This document shows, piece by piece, positions 1 to 12,000 of a stretch of 64,000 nt of DNA. A program made the position numbers and the translations under genes. This stretch comes from Psettodes erumei. Taxonomy: Eukaryota > Chordata > Actinopteri > Pleuronectiformes > Psettodidae. The stretch lies in contig JAFBJZ010000375.1 of assembly GCA_016785225.1 (NCBI GenBank), positions 5,313,501-5,377,500 on the forward strand. The letters run 5' to 3'. Below the pieces are notes generated by a model. That model was not told where the DNA came from, searched no databases, and saw nothing but the letters and a program-made list of their open reading frames with translations. How positions within the stretch are numbered: position 1 is the first letter of the stretch; each line of letters begins with the position of its first letter.

Positions 1-1068
1 ATATTGTAGCTATCACTTGCACAATTGCTGAGCACACAGACAAAACAGGAACAATATCTTGGGACTTGTTATCAGATGCATGTGGAGGTGTTACACAGAT
101 CACTTCGTTGACTTTGGGGGATATAATTAACTATGTAATGCAATGTGAGGATCCAAACCATAACTGATGTAAGATGGACTTAATGATTAATTTAAATGTT
201 CCTTTAGGTCAGTTGGTTTCTTCTTGCAGATCTTGATTATTATATCCTTAGCCTTAGAGTTTGACAAACCCTGGAAAATAATGGCAGATTCAACAAGGTA
301 GCTCCTCAGCCTCTCAAAAATGCTCACCAGTATTTCCATTAAGTGGTCTGCGGAGGCAGACAGTGGCTTATTGTTTTGTGTGGTGAAGATTCCTGTTTTT
401 TTTGGGTTTTTTTTTTTTGGGGGGGGGTTATTAAATACATCAGACCCTAGTAAGACCCTTTATGCTTCATATATTGGTGAAACAAAAAAAAAATAGCAGT
501 GGGAGACAAGCTGTCCCAGGTCCCCTTGAATTGATCATTATGGTCAGCTCAAGGGTTCCTCTTGTCAGCCCCAGTGCATCTTCAGTTAGTTCAAGTTCAG
601 ATTGTCTGGCTGGCCTAAGTACTCCCCAAGTGCCCTTAAATTTGGCCTGACTGCCTATTCAGGAAAAGGGTCTCCTGCGTGCCCTGTGTGCCCTGCTGGT
701 TGGCCCTAATGCAACTCTTTTCAACCGAGGTATCCCTCAGCAGCTTGTCCTGTTGGCCCTCATGCTCGGCAAGTACCTTTGTGGTCAGCATAACTACCTC
801 AATAGTCGGTGTATAAGCATCACTCAGATGTGCTTCCATAATATGACTTTTGTGCAGAAACGAAACCTAGACCAGACTTTACACTATCCTGCCTGTTTTT
901 TTTTTTTTGTTTTATTTTATTTTTGACCCTGCTCCTAAAAGAATAGGGGAAAGCTACAATTTATGCCTCAGCAGAGCTCTTGCATGAGCTGCACATGAGT
1001 TGGCTGTATTTAAAATAAATTAATTAATAAAATACAAAAATGCTTTGTCGCTCATCAGCATTGCTATT

Positions 1069-1083
1069 CAGTGTTTCCCCTAC
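1069..1083 (+). mobile_element. possible hAT-type terminal inverted repeat
   Basis: CAGTGTTTCCCCTAC, followed by a TGGGTGGGCCACCAG stretch (from about 1093), resembles the left terminus of non-autonomous hAT elements in fish. No matching right end (GGGAAACACTG type) and no 8-bp duplication of TTGCTATT was found nearby, so at most this is a one-ended remnant. Confidence 0.25.
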
Positions 1084-1440
1084 TAGTGATTATTGGGTGG
1101 GCCACCAGGTAATAACAATCAAGTACCCATTAATCCCTGTCACCAGTCCACCAACAACATTTGCATTGTTATTGATCATAACTGTAATGATCTCTACTAC
1201 TGTTAAAATATCACTCATTACTCTAGATGCTTCACATTTAAAACGCTTTCCTACGAGAAGGTTTTCATATTATATATATCTGTCCTGAATCCAATGTCTT
1301 GTTCCAGTATCCAGTTACCATCAGGATGTCCTGGTTCCCGAACACCTGACATGGACCTTGTTGTCCTGGGCATCATCCGAGCCAGTATGACTCTCTTATT
1401 CATTGTATCGCTCATATTGAGGTGTGTAGGCATGTATCGC

Positions 1441-1519
1441 AAAGTGCCTTGCCCAAGGGCCCACCTGGGATTCAAACCGGCACCAAAGTCAGCGGTGTAA
1501 ACCACTGAGCTATCCCAGC
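1441..1519 (-). mobile_element. tRNA-derived SINE head (or tRNA pseudogene)
   Basis: On the minus strand GCTGGGATAGCTCAGTGG begins at 1519. It contains a pol III A box (TAGCTCAGTGG, 1512-1502) and, about 23 bases after that box ends, a B box (GGTTTGAATCC, 1478-1468), then GGGCAAGGCACTTT (1454-1441), a string seen in many tRNA-derived fish SINE bodies. The 3' boundary could not be set and may extend to about 1270. It abuts the LINE remnant beginning at 1526. No mature tRNA fold with a complete acceptor stem was confirmed. Confidence 0.6.
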
Positions 1520-1525
1520 TGATCG

Positions 1526-1708
1526 GTGACCCCCAAGCTGGAAGGATGGCTCCAACAGATTCCAGGAACAACATCAGAGATCTCTGTCCAAAAGAGCGCA
1601 ATGCTAGGAACAGCTAAGATCCTGCGCAGAACCCTCAGACTCCCAGGCCTCTGGTAGAGGACCCGAGCCTGAAGGATACACCGCCCAGGCGGGCGAGAGG
1701 GAGATTTT

Positions 1709-1733
<25 letters not shown>
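1526..1733 (+). mobile_element. 5'-truncated LINE (non-LTR retrotransposon) 3' end
   Basis: From 1526 the plus strand reads 43 codons, V-T-P-K-L-E-G-W-L-Q-Q-I-P-G-T-T-S-E-I-S and on through VQKSAMLGTAKILRRTLRL to PGLW, then TAG at 1655-1657. This is a C-terminal tail I recognise from many fish reverse-transcriptase ORFs; a Rex6/R4-type clade is my guess and is not established. In the same frame a stop lies immediately upstream (1520-1522), so the element is truncated at about 1525. After the stop comes a short 3' UTR and a TA-repeat tail. It is non-functional, inserted in the ctnna2 intron antisense to the gene. Confidence 0.65.
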
Positions 1734-1739
<6 letters not shown>

Positions 1740-1763
1740 TCTCCCTCTCGCCCGCCTGGGCGG
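1681..1763. repeat. perfect 30-bp inverted repeat with (TA)n loop
   Basis: The left arm 1681-1710 (begins CCGCCCAGGCGGGCGAGAGG) and right arm 1734-1763 are exact reverse complements, separated by a 23-base TA-rich spacer. The left arm is the 3' UTR end of the LINE remnant; similarity stops exactly at the arm ends. It forms a stable hairpin or cruciform. Confidence 0.95.
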
Positions 1764-4700
1764 AGAGAATCCAAAAGCAATAAAAACAATGACAGAAGAG
1801 CTAAAAACTGGATGGTATGACAGTAACACAGGTTATGATAGCAAATTATCAAGAATATTATTCAATTATTATATTCAGTGGACTGGAACAAAACTCAATT
1901 TGTTTTTGTGCTGGATTGTACAGAGGCTGCTCATGGCTCAGACAAAATTATTTCTCTTTGGTAGATAAAGTGCAATGCAATTGAACATAACAGATGTTCA
2001 ATAACTGCTATCTGCTGTGAAGCTTATGTTCAGTCTTTGTTCGAAGTGTTTCAGAAAAGAAATCATGCAACTTAGTGGTCAAGTGTGAGCTGTAAGTGTT
2101 ACTGCATGCTTGGTAAGAGGCTGCATTTATTGTATCAAAGGCATTGAACAAAACTTGAAAGTACTGCAATCCCACATACAAGGATTTGACTGGGCTCAAT
2201 CAAGTTGCAGAAAAAAAAATCAGTCACCAAATAACTGCATGGGTTGTTTGCTGAATGTTTTACAGTAGGGAATCTCTCAGAGGTTTTGGTCCACCCACAG
2301 GCAGTTGGCCTTGCTACAGAGGACATTCACTGTTGGTCAGTTGCTTCAGCTGTCCCCAAATCACTCTCAGACTTAAGCAGTGGGAATAAAGGAGTACTCT
2401 TTTCTCCCAAGGGCCTTAAATAGACTTATAGTTTTTACCTGGACCCTCTGGTCAATCCCCTTCAGAGGCTCTGTCTTTGAGCCAGCCTTCAATGGCTGAG
2501 AAAGCTAAGGGAGTGTTTTGGTGGTGCACAGTGGATTGCAGCTTGTCGTGTGGCGCATTAGGTGTTGACAGATGGGAGGGAGGGCATGGACGCTTTGGGG
2601 AGCCAATGATTTATGGCTGGACCTGGGACATTTAACGGGGTGCAAGTGCTCAGTCTGGAGGGACCATAATGTGAGGACAACTGGAGAGAGAGAAATAAAC
2701 AAAGGGAATACCTAAAAAGAGAAAGGAGGTACTGTAAATTTGATCACTAATTGTTAAAGGAGGACCTTGATAAACAGTGGCATTAAATTACCAGGTGTCA
2801 AATTACTAGTGTGGTAAAATTTGCATGTTCCTTACAAGGAAATTGTGTGCCTCTGTTTGAATAATCAGGAAACCTCTTGAGTCTAGAACTAAGAAAGTCA
2901 AATGAAGGCAAAGATACAAATTATTGATTGGAATTTTGCTCAGTGCTATTTGCATTTAAACAACGCTCATGTAAACCACTACTTGACTAAAAATAACAAG
3001 AGAAAGAGAGGTAGACATGGGGGAGAGAGAGAACAACAAGCAAAAGAGAGAAACAGAGAGAGAGCAAAGGTACAAAGCACACAGCAAAGTATTGGGCATG
3101 CACAAGATAAGGCCAAGCCAACATTATAGCACTGGGTACTCGTTGAAACTCTCCTTCTACAGGAAAAATGCATCCTCATAGCATGCATCTGTATAAGTGT
3201 GACCTTTACTGCGTAGTGGTTATACTGCAAACCCTGCTGTGCTGCTTGTAGTAATAACCTTTTTTAAAGTCATTTCTACTAAACTTCTACTACACATTTG
3301 CATATTGTAGATTATTGTCGATGGTGTGTGCCTGATTCTGAAACTTTAGATTATGGAAACTACTGATCGTTTTATTTTTAGTCTTGCACTGTGTTCAACT
3401 GAAGAGAATAATTTTGTGCTGACATAAGTGTGTATAACAGGAATGGCTCTGGGGAAAATGTTTGTTTTAAGATTTATCACAATTTGCATTGTAATCTAAT
3501 GTCCAGGTTGAAATAAAATATTTTTTTTTATGGACAAAAGATTACGAGTCTAATTTGTTATCACATTTCAATATACTTTCATATTTTGTTTAATATATCA
3601 CATTGATGGGCCAAATGTTCATATCAAATGGCAGGATGTCTGCTGCTGCATGGAATTCTAGACAAACAATGCAATTTGTTAGCGTGCAAATGCCAACGTG
3701 TCCCAAAAAACCCCAAAACAGATAAATGAAAATTTAACAGAATAATCATACTTTGGCCAAACTTCTGTCAGTTTAAAAGATAGACATGTTATTTATGAAG
3801 AATGCCTACTGCTTGATTTTACTTCTACCATCCAGTGTAAGGTCTGCTTAGTCACTGCACTGGGTGTTGTGACCATAAAAACAAAAATAACCTAGAATAA
3901 AAATGATGCAGAGATATGTTCAGGACAATATTAAAACTGAATTATAAAATGGATAAATTTACTTTCTATAATACCGTTGATGTGCATCATCTGTATATTG
4001 TGTAGTTATCTTTTAAACTAATGCTTTACTCATACTGTATTCAGTGTAGGCTACAATGATGCCAGTAAGCTATATTGTGTGTAGTTTTATAATAGTTATC
4101 CTAGCTTTAAAGCATTTTACAATTATCTTATCACCTGACAATAACACAACCTACCTGCACAAGTAAAAAGCCATAGATTGAAACTGTGACCCAGTAACTA
4201 GTCCCCTATCAGCACCAGCATTCTCGATGCCCATCCCACAACCGCTTTGCATCAGAAAATATTGTCAAGGTAAACCCAGCCTCCTCCCATCTATTACAAC
4301 TGTTCCCTTCAGCTACTTTAAGGCTACAGATGGAGGTGGAGCACATTAAAAGAATTAAGGGACAGAAAAAAGTATTGATCAGTTCAATTTTTTCCAGTCT
4401 GTTCTTCAAATACAGATTTTAGTGGCGCTGGTCCTCTTGCACTCTACCAAGAACACAGAATGATGCTCAGGACAAGAGCAGGTTGTAAGTTTTGTGGCGA
4501 TTCTTTGTGTGGACAACTCATAAAAATTTGACAATTTAAATGGTTCATCTATTTTTTTTTTTATCTTAAAAAAAATCTATATATCAATAGTAGGTAGAGG
4601 GTTGACAGTGAGGTTTAAAAGTAAACCACCACTCTTACTAGAATGCAGCATTGGCACAATTCATCAATCAACATAGACGGTCGAGATATAGAAAAACAGT

Positions 4701-7700
4701 CTTGACAGTTGTTTTGTTTCATTATCGTTAAATTTAAAAAAAAATGCATTGGTTCCCCTACACCTACCTACATCCAACTTTTGAGAAGTAACTTTTACTG
4801 ATTTCAGAATGTACAAACGTCACTCCTTTTTGAAGACTATAATGATCTTTAGCCCAGGGGCTCGCTTCAGATCACTGCCAAAATATGTTGCCGTCCATTC
4901 CCTGCATGTGTTAAACGCTCAGTGTTATGAAGCCTCGTCTGCCCTCTCAATGCCTCTCTCTCATTCTTTGTCCCAACATTCTCATTTGCACTCATAAGAC
5001 AATGGTAGGTTAAAGAACGTAGATGACATTATCTGATGTAGACAACACAAGCACAACGAAACACACACATTTTACAGTATGTGATCAGTCACCCCAACTG
5101 TTGATTAAGCATTCAGTGTGGCAACTCCCAGAGGAGCTGTGCTCACAAGAAGGCCATCAGTCTCCCCCTAATGATCATCTTACGCACAAGCTCTGTTTAG
5201 TTTTATGTGCCACATCCAGCTAACAGTGAGATTAGTGCGCTCACTATCACACTCCCTAAATCCTTCTCTTGGCTGCTCACAGTGCTGCCGAGTTGCCCCC
5301 TTTCACAACTGCAGCGGCTTCTGGCTATGGCTATATTCTGCCCAGGCTCCCTTGACCCAAGCTGGTAATGCATTACTCCCCAGATCAATTGATAGATTGG
5401 CCCTGTCGGAGCTGCCGTAACTAAATCAGCTGCTCCTGATGATTCAGCACCAGCCAGGGAGCCGGGCCTGCTGTCACCAATCACCAGATCACCAGCAGCT
5501 GAGACAGGTATGGACATTCTCCTGTCACTTGAACCTAATTTATTGCCAGCTACCACATTGATTAACCTTGTGCTGTGGTTCAAGCTTCCTATATAAATTT
5601 GTGTGTTGCGAGGGGGTGGGGGTTGTGACTGAATGAGGAAGGAAGAGGACACATAAAGGCAACTGAATGTTTACATTACTTCAGTAAACTCTGAACAAAA
5701 GGACTTTCACTGTATAGTCAGGAGCACCTTTGTCAGAGTGGCCACTGGTAGCGCTTTCCTGGATGCTGCAGTGATATTGTGATATATAGTGACACTTTAT
5801 TTCTAACTTTGAAGTTTTACATTGAACGAGAAACCTTTTCTGTCCTCTGCAGGTAGAATCTGTCATTGACCAAAAAGCTTTCATTATGTATTACGTTTTC
5901 TTAATAGCTAGTGTATTTCAGCCTCCTTGATTATAAATAATGGCATCAGTATGAGCCCTTAAAAAAATAACTCATCGGTCGACTCCGAGTATACAGTAGC
6001 AAGTCCTGCTTTTGGGGGATGAGTTGGCTTTAACAAAGCCTCTGTTTTTTTTATTTACATTTTATAGCTATTTCAAGCATCTACATAAATAATATACTTT
6101 ATGAGCAGGCCTGGAAACAATATCATCCATATTCTCTCTTGGTTGTTGATTTACCCTCACTGGGGATGCTGAGCTGAGAAGTGGAAACATTTTGTTCTTT
6201 GTGTCTTCGTGATTTACTCTATGTTCTTTGCCAGGACAGCCAGGGGCTGTCAACAATCTCCCAGCTGTAGCCTCTAAAACACAACTCATGGGTCTAATGA
6301 ACCAATGCACAATTACTTTAGTTAAAAAAAGCTGCCATGTCTTAAGAGGGGGGAAAGGGCATGCACATGATTTTAGCTTTTCAAGAGTAAGTAAAAGGAG
6401 GAAATCCCAGTGGATTCAATACCATGCTCTGAGCAAACAATAGCTGAAGTGTTTTGTTTTAAAGAATCACACCTACATTTAATGCACTGCGTTAGCCTCA
6501 TCTTACCATTTAAAAAAAAAAAAATCACTGACTTTGCAGGCTCTTTCGACCAATTCTTCGTTGAACAAGATATGTCCTACTGGGCTGAGTAACACCAAGA
6601 TAGTGATAATATTACAATTACAAAAACCTGAACACAACAACAACAACAACAGATAATAGAAAAATGAGCAAAGCTTCGACAAAGATGCACACATGCGTGC
6701 ACAATGTAGAACTGTTAGCTGTTGCATTGTTAATATTCTATAACATCTAGGGAGGATTTCTTATTATTAAAATAATAATAAGAAGAAGAACCCTTATTTA
6801 ATGGCTCCCCATTGTTTCTAGCATACTTTATGACCACTGATGCCTTAACAAATATACGTTACTAGGCTGAGGTTATTGAGTATTGCATAAGGCCTTTTGC
6901 CAGCAGGGCACTTGACACTGTAGGAATCTATAGACAGCTGACTTGCCAATTGCTCAATGGTCACAAATGACACCTAATATATGCAGGATTGACCTTTAAT
7001 GCAGTGTTTCAGCAGGTTGCACACCAATCCAACAGATTATCATTAAGATCACATTTTGGTCATTGAACATAAGTCAAAAGACATTACACAATACTGGATT
7101 AAATACTGTAGTTTGTTTGTAATGTTAATTTGTTGATTTACTTATTTATTTTTAAATAACTGTTTTGAGAGCTGCATTCAGGCTGGCCCAGAATTTCCCA
7201 GGAGTGAATGGTGCATAAATACTTTATCCTCTAATAACAACTCCAGTTCTTTACACTGTGGTTCCTTTCTAGAGAGAGTAACAATACTGGTGGTCCACTT
7301 CAGACCCCCAATTCCCCCTAAAATGGTGCAGATTATTCAAATTTTTGGACCAAGAAATACTTTATGAATCAAACACTTAACATATTAAAAGACAGGACAG
7401 GACAGGATCAGGAGATAAGGGTATTTAGAGAACATATTAAAGGGCTTATATTCCTTCAAATACCACAAGCTGCACAACTAAAGTACTGTATTAATACCTC
7501 CTGAGCTAATCCCCTATGTAGATGGCTGTGCAAGGCTATGATGAACAATGTGGACCAATGTGCGTCCCAGTTTATAAGAACATATGGGCACATTGCAGTC
7601 ATTTTGAACAGGGCAATAATTCACCAAGAGTCATGTCCTATTCAGGGGTATCTAAGAATTCAGGTTGACCTAGTAAGTGCCCCACTGTGGAAGTTACAGG

Positions 7701-8735
7701 CTTTGCTTTTTCAGTGATGTATAGCTTTGTTTAGGGCACCTGAAATGCCACTGTATCTCAATGTTAACTTTACAATATGGTGTGAACTTTGAGGAATGCA
7801 TGTGAGGTTTTTGCTCGTCCCTCTCAGTGTTGATATAAACGTTTTCATTACACTAATACTTATCTTTTACAGAAGTGTCCTGATGGACCACACACAGATA
7901 TTATCATAATCAGTTTGTCTTCTTTTTGACTCTTACAATTATTAATGTGAGAAGGCCAGCCAAGCTCCCATTCAATGTGCAATGATGTCATTGTCTTTTA
8001 GAGCTGGCATTCATTTCTCTCTGTAAAGAGTTGAGAGGAACTCCACACTTACACTTACCCTACACCTTTCACTGTATATTAAAGAACACTAAGTTATCTA
8101 TTCTTTAGAAATATATGTTTAATTAGGTCTGTAGTTATGATTGACTTGTGTCTGAAACTAATGCTGTATGGCTTTTTGTTCCTAATCTCTTTATTTAATT
8201 AGCATAGAGTGCACCACATTTGTAGCTATATTTGTCTCATAATGTTTTAGAGTGCTGAAGGTAAGTTTTTAGCCTTGATTATTATTTTCTATATTTTGCT
8301 GAATACACTATGTGTCAAGATCGCATTTTATCCAGGGACACACTTAAACAGGGACCTAAATCCAGGGTAATAGACAGTGTTTTGCTGCCCTCTCAGTCAA
8401 AAATTTTCAAGCTAATTTCACCCCTACACCCAGTCTCATTGACGAGTGTGGCTTTGGTTGTTCAGAAACATGGTCTGCTGTAACCCGTAACGCTGTGGAA
8501 TCTTTCAACACACGTGTACATCACTATAACAATGTGAGAGATTACAACCACTGGACATTGGCACTTCCCATGAAAATAAACTCCCATATGTCTAACAAAA
8601 ACACATTGGTTGGGTGAGGCTGAAACATGACGTGAGGTGGAAGTATAAAAGAAGGAAAAAAAAACTAAATGACAAAATATCTGTAATCAGGATTAAGCAG
8701 AAAAGTCAAAGTAGATCGACAGCATCTGTGTCTGG

Positions 8736-8740
<5 letters not shown>

Positions 8741-8788
<48 letters not shown>
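8741..8788. repeat. (TG)24 microsatellite, CA repeat on the transcript strand
   Basis: Forty-eight uninterrupted bases of TG on the plus strand, so (CA)24 in the ctnna2 pre-mRNA, starting 78 nt after the exon 8866-9069 donor. Intronic CA repeats near donors are known hnRNP L sites that can enhance or repress splicing. It is also likely length-polymorphic. Confidence 0.95.
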
Positions 8789-8789
<1 letters not shown>

Positions 8790-8865
8790 ATAAAAGGTGC
8801 ATGCACAACTGAACATGTGCACTGCTGCAATTAGTTAATGAGCATCAAATAAAAGAGAAACTCAC

Positions 8866-9069
8866 GTTGTTCATGTACTCGCTCAACAAGTCTTGAAGGG
8901 CCTGTCGAACAGCGTTGCACTCAGCCACAATGCGTTCACGCCGGTCATCACGGGTGCACGAAGAGTCAGCCATTAGCGCAGCACCGCTGATGATGCTCTC
9001 CAAGCGCTCCTCCAGAGAGGGTCGGAAACGAGCCTCGCTGAATGTCAAAGGGTCCAGGATGATCTTGTT
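8866..9069 (-). CDS. ctnna2: ctnna2 sixth coding exon (residues 285-352), start of M domain
   Basis: The acceptor TTTGCCAAACAG|AAC at 9070 begins 68 codons running from NKIILDPLTFSEARF to LLSEYMNN, then the donor AAC|GTGAGT at 8865. This segment is nearly invariant across alpha-catenins (FRPSLEERLESIISGAAL, TRDDRRERIVAECN). It includes the helix QALQDLLSEYM, the region that in alpha-E carries the force-exposed vinculin-binding site; no key residue looks altered. It is 204 nt, phase 0 both sides. A (CA)24 tract on the transcript strand begins 78 nt past the donor. The next exon is outside the window. Confidence 0.97.
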
Positions 9070-12000
9070 CTGTTTGGCAAAAAGAGAAGTAGGTCAGGAC
9101 AATGATACAGACTAATCTGGGCTAAAGAATGACCAGTAGGTGGCCATGGTGATAATCTGTCTCCTATGATTGTGATGTGAAGTGAGTTTAGTTTATTTTG
9201 AGATATTATCCCAGTGTTTTCCAACACCAGATAAACAGCATGCCAGGAGCCTGCAAACCTGCCAGTGTACTTGTGCACAGTTAAATGGTTAAAGCCTGAT
9301 TAGGGGTGGAGAGTAAAGTGTTTGATTTCAAGTGCTTTATTTCAAAGGCAGGTATACAACAAATACAAGAAAAATGACACAGTTTTGATACAGATTTAAA
9401 TAAAATGATTATGTGAATGAAAAAAAAAAACAGTGTCAGGATACAATTGAGGTTTGGAACCATCTTCGACCATCTTAAGCTTTGAAAATATCGAGTGGGA
9501 AATTTCAAGCTGCATTTTTCTTCCCAAAAGGGATTAAGTGTTTTGTAATAAATCCCTTCAAGAAGAAAATAAAAGCCTAACTCAAAAGCATATTTGAGTT
9601 TGCAAATGAACTGAATCACTTTTTTTCACACAACTTCATCTATCTCAGAAGTGCATGCAGGTTCATAACAAATATATTTGCTTGAAGAACATGAAAGGTT
9701 TCCACTGGGTTTTGATACACTGGCAAACAACTGTCAAATATTTGCAAAAATGTTTGTTTACAAATGTAAGATTTATGCAAATGGTAGCAGTGAATGAGAC
9801 TAAACTGCTACAACTACATTCAGCTGGCATGACTAAGACAGGAAGAACCAGGGGCATGTCAGGAAGGTCAAACATGGGGTAGCTTGACTCAGAAATAATA
9901 AATTTGTGATACTGCACCCAAAATCTTGTTCGGTTTATTCAGGGCTGTGTTTGAGGTACTAACCAGAGGAAGGAAGGAAAAAGGCAGTGACCTTCATTTT
10001 AAGCCCCTGGCCTTTGTAAGTCTGCTAATTCATGTCAGGCTTTTATTTTGGACCTTTTGAGCACTAAAGTGAAACCATGGAGATGCTCCCCCTTCCACAC
10101 ACCTTTTTATATTGTTAGATACTTTTTGTGGTTATCATGTCTGTACTACTTAAATGTGCCTTTCACAGCAGTTTGTGCTATGATGATTTTAAGAGGCAAG
10201 GTCACATTGGACTCTTTAAATTCTTAGAAACCAGTACTCTTGTGCTTCAGGTGCCCTGTGAGTTGCTGTAACATGTTTCTTTTTTATATATTTTTGAGGA
10301 TTCAGAACGCATACTACACATAGCTTTGACACAAGCATACGGCAAGAGGTTGTGATTTTCTGGCTTTTCAGCTGTGATGATGAATGCAGCTGGTGCCATT
10401 TTTCAGTGGGTTCTGCGAGCGAACAGCAGCCAGCTTACGTTGATGAGACGGAAACAAAGTGCTAATGAGTTTATTTTGTAAGTAAGGTACAGTGATCCGG
10501 AATACTTTGTAAAACATTACTCAGGGGAAAAGACACAAGGAATATAAAGCAGATGGTAGTGCCATATTCTGTATCCCCATGTGAATAATAATAAAAATCT
10601 GTTAGGTGCTATTATATCTTTCCCACTTAGATTCCCATCTCATCTGTGGGCAAAAAATGCTTGTGTACATGATGATTCTAACTGATAGGTTATTATATAC
10701 AAAGGAGTACAACAGGACTTAAACACATACAATATGTGTTCATCTCTCCATTCATGTCCAACAATAATGTGAATACTATGGTAATAAAGTCATTTATATC
10801 AATGTTGCCTTATCTTGTTTTGTTCCAGTTACGGAGATATATACCTATGGATATGCAACTCGACACCAATTATTGAAGCAGAACCTGCCTTGCAATTTTC
10901 TGCCAATGGTGTTTTATCATGTCCCCTTTCCATCCACTGGGGAGCATTTACCTAATACAAATTCAAGGTTAGTCTTTCCATCCTTTCCATCCAACAAAAC
11001 CAATTAAATAAAAAAAGCTTCTTCACCTTCAGCACCCAGCCTGACCAATGTTGCATTCCAGTGTCATCTAAGGGGTAAATACATTAAACATTCACCAATA
11101 ACTCTGAGGGACGAAGCCTCAAGATGTGGCTCTGCAGCATACATAAATGGAGTTTGGCAAGTGCTGGGTAATAGCACCGAGCAAAGGTGCAGTGTTTGGT
11201 CTCTCCTCAGCCAGTATAATCCTAGGGCACGGTGACAGACTGTCAAATAATGTATAATAACATGTGAGGTAAAAGAGAGGAAGGACTGCACCAAGCGTAA
11301 CCTACTTTCTGTCTGCAGCTGGCAGGAATGTGTAGCAAATACATGGTTTTGCAAGAAAGGAAAAACAAAAATAGATGGGGAAGGAATGGAGAGTTTGGGG
11401 CGACAGAAAATAAATCAAAAAAACAAGATGTGACGTAGAGATAGAAGAAGAGGGAAAAAAATGATTTTCTTTGTTTGTTTCTGCCCTAAACTTTGCTGGA
11501 AGCTGGCCGACACCAAGGAAGATATATACCCAACGGTGAATGAGCTTGAAAACTCATAACATGGCTTACCAAGAGTTCAAGATTTACTCCAGAAATATTA
11601 TGAAAGCCTGAAACATTAAGTCATGTATACTGAAGGGCCATAATGTAACTTATTTCATGTTGACTTTATTTATTTATATATATATATATAACAAGGCTAG
11701 CTGCTTCAGGTTGTATGCTTAGTGTTCCAGATAGTGTATATCTCTGTACTGGAATCATAGAGGGGAAATGTATGTTGTTTTAAAAAGGCTATTCTCATGT
11801 TGAAATCTCCATCAGAAATTAAAGCTTTAAAAAGGCAAAAATGAACACAAAGCTCAATACAATGTGGATCTCAACATAGAGAGATGCAAAGAAGAAAAGA
11901 ATGTGGAGGGAAACTGAGAACATTCCCTGAGGACCCTAGTCGATTGTTATTCCACACAGGATGTCAGGTTGCAATTATCACTGCAAGTTGGGAATAGGCG

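Larger units (their letters stand above)
1..8865 (-). other. first 8.9 kb of the intron after ctnna2 exon 8866-9069
   Basis: AT-rich intronic sequence. It holds the transposon cluster at 1069-1763, a purine-rich tract at about 2990-3070, an AAC trinucleotide run near 6637-6651, a short GGACA run near 7388-7406 and the (TG)24 repeat. The 149-codon ORF at 5203-5652 (minus) matches nothing known to me. No LRRTM-type gene is seen, although LRRTM1 sits in the corresponding mammalian intron; it could lie further left. Confidence 0.8.

Noticed and set aside
1635..1829. Minus ORF with an IYIYIYIY run
   Set aside because: It is simply translation through the LINE foldback and TA repeat.
5203..5652. 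Longest single ORF in the window, 149 codons on minus
   Set aside because: No family resemblance, proline- and serine-rich low-complexity start, a competing plus-strand ORF in the same place, and it lies within a ctnna2 intron with no splice or promoter context.
8915..9115. Plus-strand ORF opposite the sixth ctnna2 exon
   Set aside because: Antisense shadow of a conserved exon; likewise the plus ORFs at 33573-33896, 35325-35576 and 38105-38368.
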